Shown here in pieces: positions 61,628-64,000 of a DNA stretch of 64,000 nt (the stretch's first letter is position 1; every line of letters starts with the position of its first letter). Source of the stretch: Mangrovimonas aestuarii (lineage in GTDB: Bacteria > Bacteroidota > Bacteroidia > Flavobacteriales > Flavobacteriaceae); assembly GCF_028767185.1 (NCBI RefSeq), contig NZ_JARACK010000003.1, positions 124,001 through 188,000 on the forward strand. Reading direction: 5' to 3'. The position numbers and the translations under genes were made by a program. The notes below the pieces were generated by a model that worked only from the letters and a program-made list of their open reading frames with translations, did no database searches and was not told the origin of the DNA.

Positions 61628-62701
61628 TTAAAACAGCCGCAACTGCCCATCCTTATATTGCTCGTGCAACTCCATATTTAGCTTTGGCATGCCCTTATCC
61701 TTAAAGTACTTTTGTTTGGCCAATCGAATCATCATATTGATTTGCTCTGCAATTTTACCCTCACCTCGCATCCGCGTTCCATAACGGCTATCGTTTAAAT
61801 GTCCTCCGTGGCAATCTTCAATTTGATGTAAAACCTTGTCGGCGCGATCCGGCATGGTTTTTCTGATCCAATCAGAAAAAATCTCTGCTATAGCTCCATT
61901 TAACCGGACGATGGTATGGCCAATGTACACTGCTCCATGTTCTGCAACAGCCTTTGCCAACGGTAAAATCTCGTGACTGTTAATCGCCGGGATTATTGGC
62001 GCCAACATCGCATTGACCGGAATTCCGTTTTCGGAAAGAGCTTTAATAGTCTCCAATCGTTTTTTAATGGTTGCCGTACGTGGCTCTAGTAATCGTCTGG
62101 TATCTTCCGAAAGTGAGGTCACCGAAATATTAACTCCTATCAGATTATCTTTTGCCAGTTCCTTAAGAATATCCAGATCCCGAAGTATTAGGGCATTTTT
62201 GGTAATAATACCTACTGGGTGCTTATACTTTAAAAATACCTCTAAACATTTACGGGTGATTTCATAGTGTTTTTCTGCAGGTTGGTAACAATCTGTGTTT
62301 CCCGACAGCACAATGGTCTGAGCCTTCCAGCTTTTACTTTTTAGTTTTTGCTCCAACAATTTGGGCGCTTCCTTTTTTACTAGAATTTTCCGTTCAAAAT
62401 CCAAACCGGCACTATACCCCCAAAACTCATGACTATTTCGGGCATAACAGTAAATACAGCCATGCTCACAACCTTGGTAAGGATTCATGGAATAGGTCAT
62501 CCCCACATCTGGACTTGCCACATTGTTAACAATAGTCTTGGGATAAATTTCTAGGTAGCTGGTTTTGTTATCATCCGGCGTTTCTCCTTCTTTATGACAA
62601 TATTCCAAAAACGAATCCTCAACCTCATGCTTAAGTTCAAAAAACTTGTTAGGCGTATTAAGTTGAGCTCCTCGTCCTTTTATGATTTTAGAGTCTTTCA
62701 T
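61628..62701 (-). CDS. PA0069-family radical SAM protein
   Basis: About 357 residues from MKDSKIIKGRGAQLNTPNKFFEL at 62701; an ATG at 62749 adds 16 hydrophobic residues and looks less likely. The radical-SAM cluster motif is C-x3-C-x2-C in GCEHGCIYCYARNSHEFWGYSAGLDFE, followed by SGNTDCYQPAE, GIITKNALILRD and a TVRLNGAIAEIF segment. It resembles the SplB-like/PA0069 family, whose substrate is unknown. Confidence 0.93.
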   Translation of the reverse strand: MKDSKIIKGRGAQLNTPNKFFELKHEVEDSFLEYCHKEGETPDDNKTSYLEIYPKTIVNNVASPDVGMTYSMNPYQGCEHGCIYCYARNSHEFWGYSAGLDFERKILVKKEAPKLLEQKLKSKSWKAQTIVLSGNTDCYQPAEKHYEITRKCLEVFLKYKHPVGIITKNALILRDLDILKELAKDNLIGVNISVTSLSEDTRRLLEPRTATIKKRLETIKALSENGIPVNAMLAPIIPAINSHEILPLAKAVAEHGAVYIGHTIVRLNGAIAEIFSDWIRKTMPDRADKVLHQIEDCHGGHLNDSRYGTRMRGEGKIAEQINMMIRLAKQKYFKDKGMPKLNMELHEQYKDGQLRLF

Positions 62702-62784
62702 ATTGTTATAAAGGTAATTATAATGCATGCCAAAAGCTGTTAAAAACAATCAGAGTTTTGAACTGACTCCTTTATAATAGACAA

Positions 62785-62826
62785 TAAAAAATGCTGCTAC
62801 GAAACTTCTTCATAGCAGCATTTTAA
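62785..62826 (-). terminator. Intrinsic terminator after the enoyl-CoA hydratase gene
   Basis: Stem AAAATGCTGCTA (62788-62799) and TAGCAGCATTTT (62813-62824); on the minus strand it is followed by TTTTATTG. Confidence 0.85.
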
Positions 62827-62843
62827 TATGTATTTAACGAAAT

Positions 62844-63626
62844 TTATTTTCCTGGGAAATCGGCTTTGCGTTTTTCCAAAAAGGCTGTTGTTCCTTCTTT
62901 AAAATCTGCTGTTCCAAAACTTTCACCAAAGGCTTTTATTTCAGCTTCAAAACCATTTACGCCATCAACAAAATTAGCATTGATAGCAGAAATAGCCGCA
63001 GCAATTGCAACAGAAGAGTTCTTGATAATCTTTCCAGCAATCTTCTCTGCGTGTGGCAATAATTCTTCTTGGCTTGTTACATGGTTTACCAATCCGTAGC
63101 TTAAAGCCTGCTGAGCATCTATCATTCCAGCAGTCATCACCATTTCCATGGCTCTACCCTTACCTACTAATTGAGGCAAACGTTGTGTTCCTCCATAACC
63201 TGGAATTACTCCCAACGACACTTCTGGCAACCCCATACGAGCATTATCGCTTGCGATTCTGAAATGACAAGCCATTGCCAATTCCAATCCTCCTCCTAAT
63301 GCAAATCCGTTAACGGCAGCAATAACCGGAGTAGAAAGGTTTTCAACAAAATCGAACAATAACTCTTGTCCTTTAGCAGCCAATTCAGTTCCTTTTTCAA
63401 CACTAAAATCGGCGAACTCACTAATGTCAGCACCAGCAACAAACGCTTTTTCTCCACTTCCGGTTACAATAATCACTTTAGTAGCTAAATCTTTATCGGC
63501 AGCATCGAAAGCGTCGTGTAACTCCTGAATGGTTTCCTTGTTTAAGGCGTTAAGTTTTGATGGTCTGTTAATCGTAATGGTAGTTATCCCTTCGGTTGTA
63601 GTAGAGACAATATTGTTATAACTCAT
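62844..63626 (-). CDS. Enoyl-CoA hydratase/isomerase family protein
   Basis: 260 residues of the crotonase fold: RPSKLNALN, the oxyanion holes in AFVAGADISEF and NGFALGGGLELAMACHFRIAS, and the catalytic Glu in GLPEVSLGVIPGYGGTQRLPQLVG. It hydrates enoyl-CoA in fatty-acid breakdown or related pathways. It begins 4 bp after the histidine kinase gene, so it is co-transcribed with it. Confidence 0.95.
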   Translation of the reverse strand: MSYNNIVSTTTEGITTITINRPSKLNALNKETIQELHDAFDAADKDLATKVIIVTGSGEKAFVAGADISEFADFSVEKGTELAAKGQELLFDFVENLSTPVIAAVNGFALGGGLELAMACHFRIASDNARMGLPEVSLGVIPGYGGTQRLPQLVGKGRAMEMVMTAGMIDAQQALSYGLVNHVTSQEELLPHAEKIAGKIIKNSSVAIAAAISAINANFVDGVNGFEAEIKAFGESFGTADFKEGTTAFLEKRKADFPGK

Positions 63627-63630
63627 GATA

Positions 63631-64000
63631 TTATGCTTTTGGTATTTTTACGGTAAACACCGTTCCTTTTCCTTTTTCAGACGTAAAGGTAATACTTCCG
63701 TGGTAAGTCTCCACAATATTTTTCACCATCGCCAACCCAAGCCCCATACCACTGGTTTTTGTGGTGAACTTAGGCTCGAAAATCTTATCTCGGTTTTCCA
63801 TATCTATCCCCATTCCATTATCAGAAATGACGATTTTCACTTTTGAATTATCATGGTTTACTGTAACTACAATTTTCGGATTTATATCTTCGGGAATAGA
63901 TTGAATGGCATTTTTCACCAAATTGGTCACCACACGAATAAGTTGTGTACGGTCAAATTTGGCAATGATTTCTTCTTGCTCCGGAATAAAAACAATGTAA
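63631..64000 (-). CDS. Sensor histidine kinase, C-terminal part (cut by window)
   Basis: The frame stays open on the minus strand to the window end. The last 123 residues read FDRTQLIRVVTNLVKNAIQSIP (N box), VVTVNHDNSKVKIVISDNGMGID (G1), KFTTKTSGMGLGLAMVKNIVE (F and G2) and a final FTSEKGKGTVFTVKIP. This is the ATP-binding catalytic domain of a sensor kinase such as NtrY/NtrB-like ones. The sensor and His-phosphotransfer parts lie outside. It precedes the enoyl-CoA hydratase gene by 4 bp. Confidence 0.93.
   Translation of the reverse strand, partial: YIVFIPEQEEIIAKFDRTQLIRVVTNLVKNAIQSIPEDINPKIVVTVNHDNSKVKIVISDNGMGIDMENRDKIFEPKFTTKTSGMGLGLAMVKNIVETYHGSITFTSEKGKGTVFTVKIPKA

Noticed and set aside
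1-64000. CRISPR array, restriction system, toxin-antitoxin pair, prophage or insertion sequence
   Set aside because: No regular short repeats with spacers, and no transposase, integrase, phage structural or restriction genes were recognised. The DUF2975/HTH pair is not a known toxin-antitoxin system.

Overview
The window looks like chromosome of a member of the Flavobacteriaceae (Bacteroidota). Three things point there. Secreted proteins end in type IX secretion (T9SS) sorting domains. Lipoproteins carry acidic SDD-type residues just after the lipidated cysteine. Promoters fit the Bacteroidota pattern TTG - about 19 bp - TAnnTTTG rather than sigma-70, and Shine-Dalgarno sequences are absent. 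The DNA is AT-rich. Nothing in the window identifies genus or species.

Layout. 1-4.0 kb: a cell-surface sugar and housekeeping block on the minus strand (sugar-nucleotide transferase, flippase, dut, two lipoproteins). 4.5-7.0 kb: an orphan ABC ATPase, a Gre-like protein and an FAD oxidoreductase. 7.1-14.5 kb: a biotin operon read leftward (membrane protein, bioF, bioD, a GIY-YIG nuclease gene, bioA, a ketoacyl synthase, a secreted hydrolase, bioB), closed by an intrinsic terminator. 14.6-18.2 kb: DUF2975/HTH pair, umuC-umuD and a DMT exporter. 18.2-28.5 kb: housekeeping (2-hydroxyacid dehydrogenase, mgtE, rsmA, a TPR protein, serS, ribF). 28.6-33.2 kb: two divergent T9SS metalloproteases. 33.2-35.8 kb: pth, rplY, prs and tRNA-Leu(CAA).

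36.0-48.7 kb is the most distinctive part: a tight seven-gene minus-strand operon (two surface/secreted lamin-tail-like proteins, a DcuC-type transporter, isoaspartyl dipeptidase, porin, M14 carboxypeptidase, porin), a MocR-type regulator, and a rightward pair (PHB-depolymerase-like surface lipoprotein and an SLC13-type dicarboxylate transporter). The regulator lacks the lysine and aspartate that hold PLP in known MocR proteins. Two pairs of direct repeats with core ATACCAA, each with an identical 23-bp register, lie in front of the two transcription units. My reading is a regulon for breaking down beta-linked aspartyl peptides or polymers outside and inside the cell, and importing the resulting C4-dicarboxylate or aspartate. 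This is inference from families and layout.

48.8-64 kb: a CHASE-type hybrid histidine kinase, an ALDH7-like dehydrogenase, a periplasmic isoaspartyl peptidase, then ordinary genes (TerB/DnaJ protein, bacilliredoxin, plsC, acyl-ACP desaturase, HD hydrolase, GNAT, AraC regulator, radical SAM protein, enoyl-CoA hydratase, and a histidine kinase cut by the window end).

A second point of interest is a small family of palindromes (core CTGAACTTGTTTCAG). Two copies in opposite orientation bracket the GIY-YIG gene inside the biotin operon, as if the unit had been inserted there.
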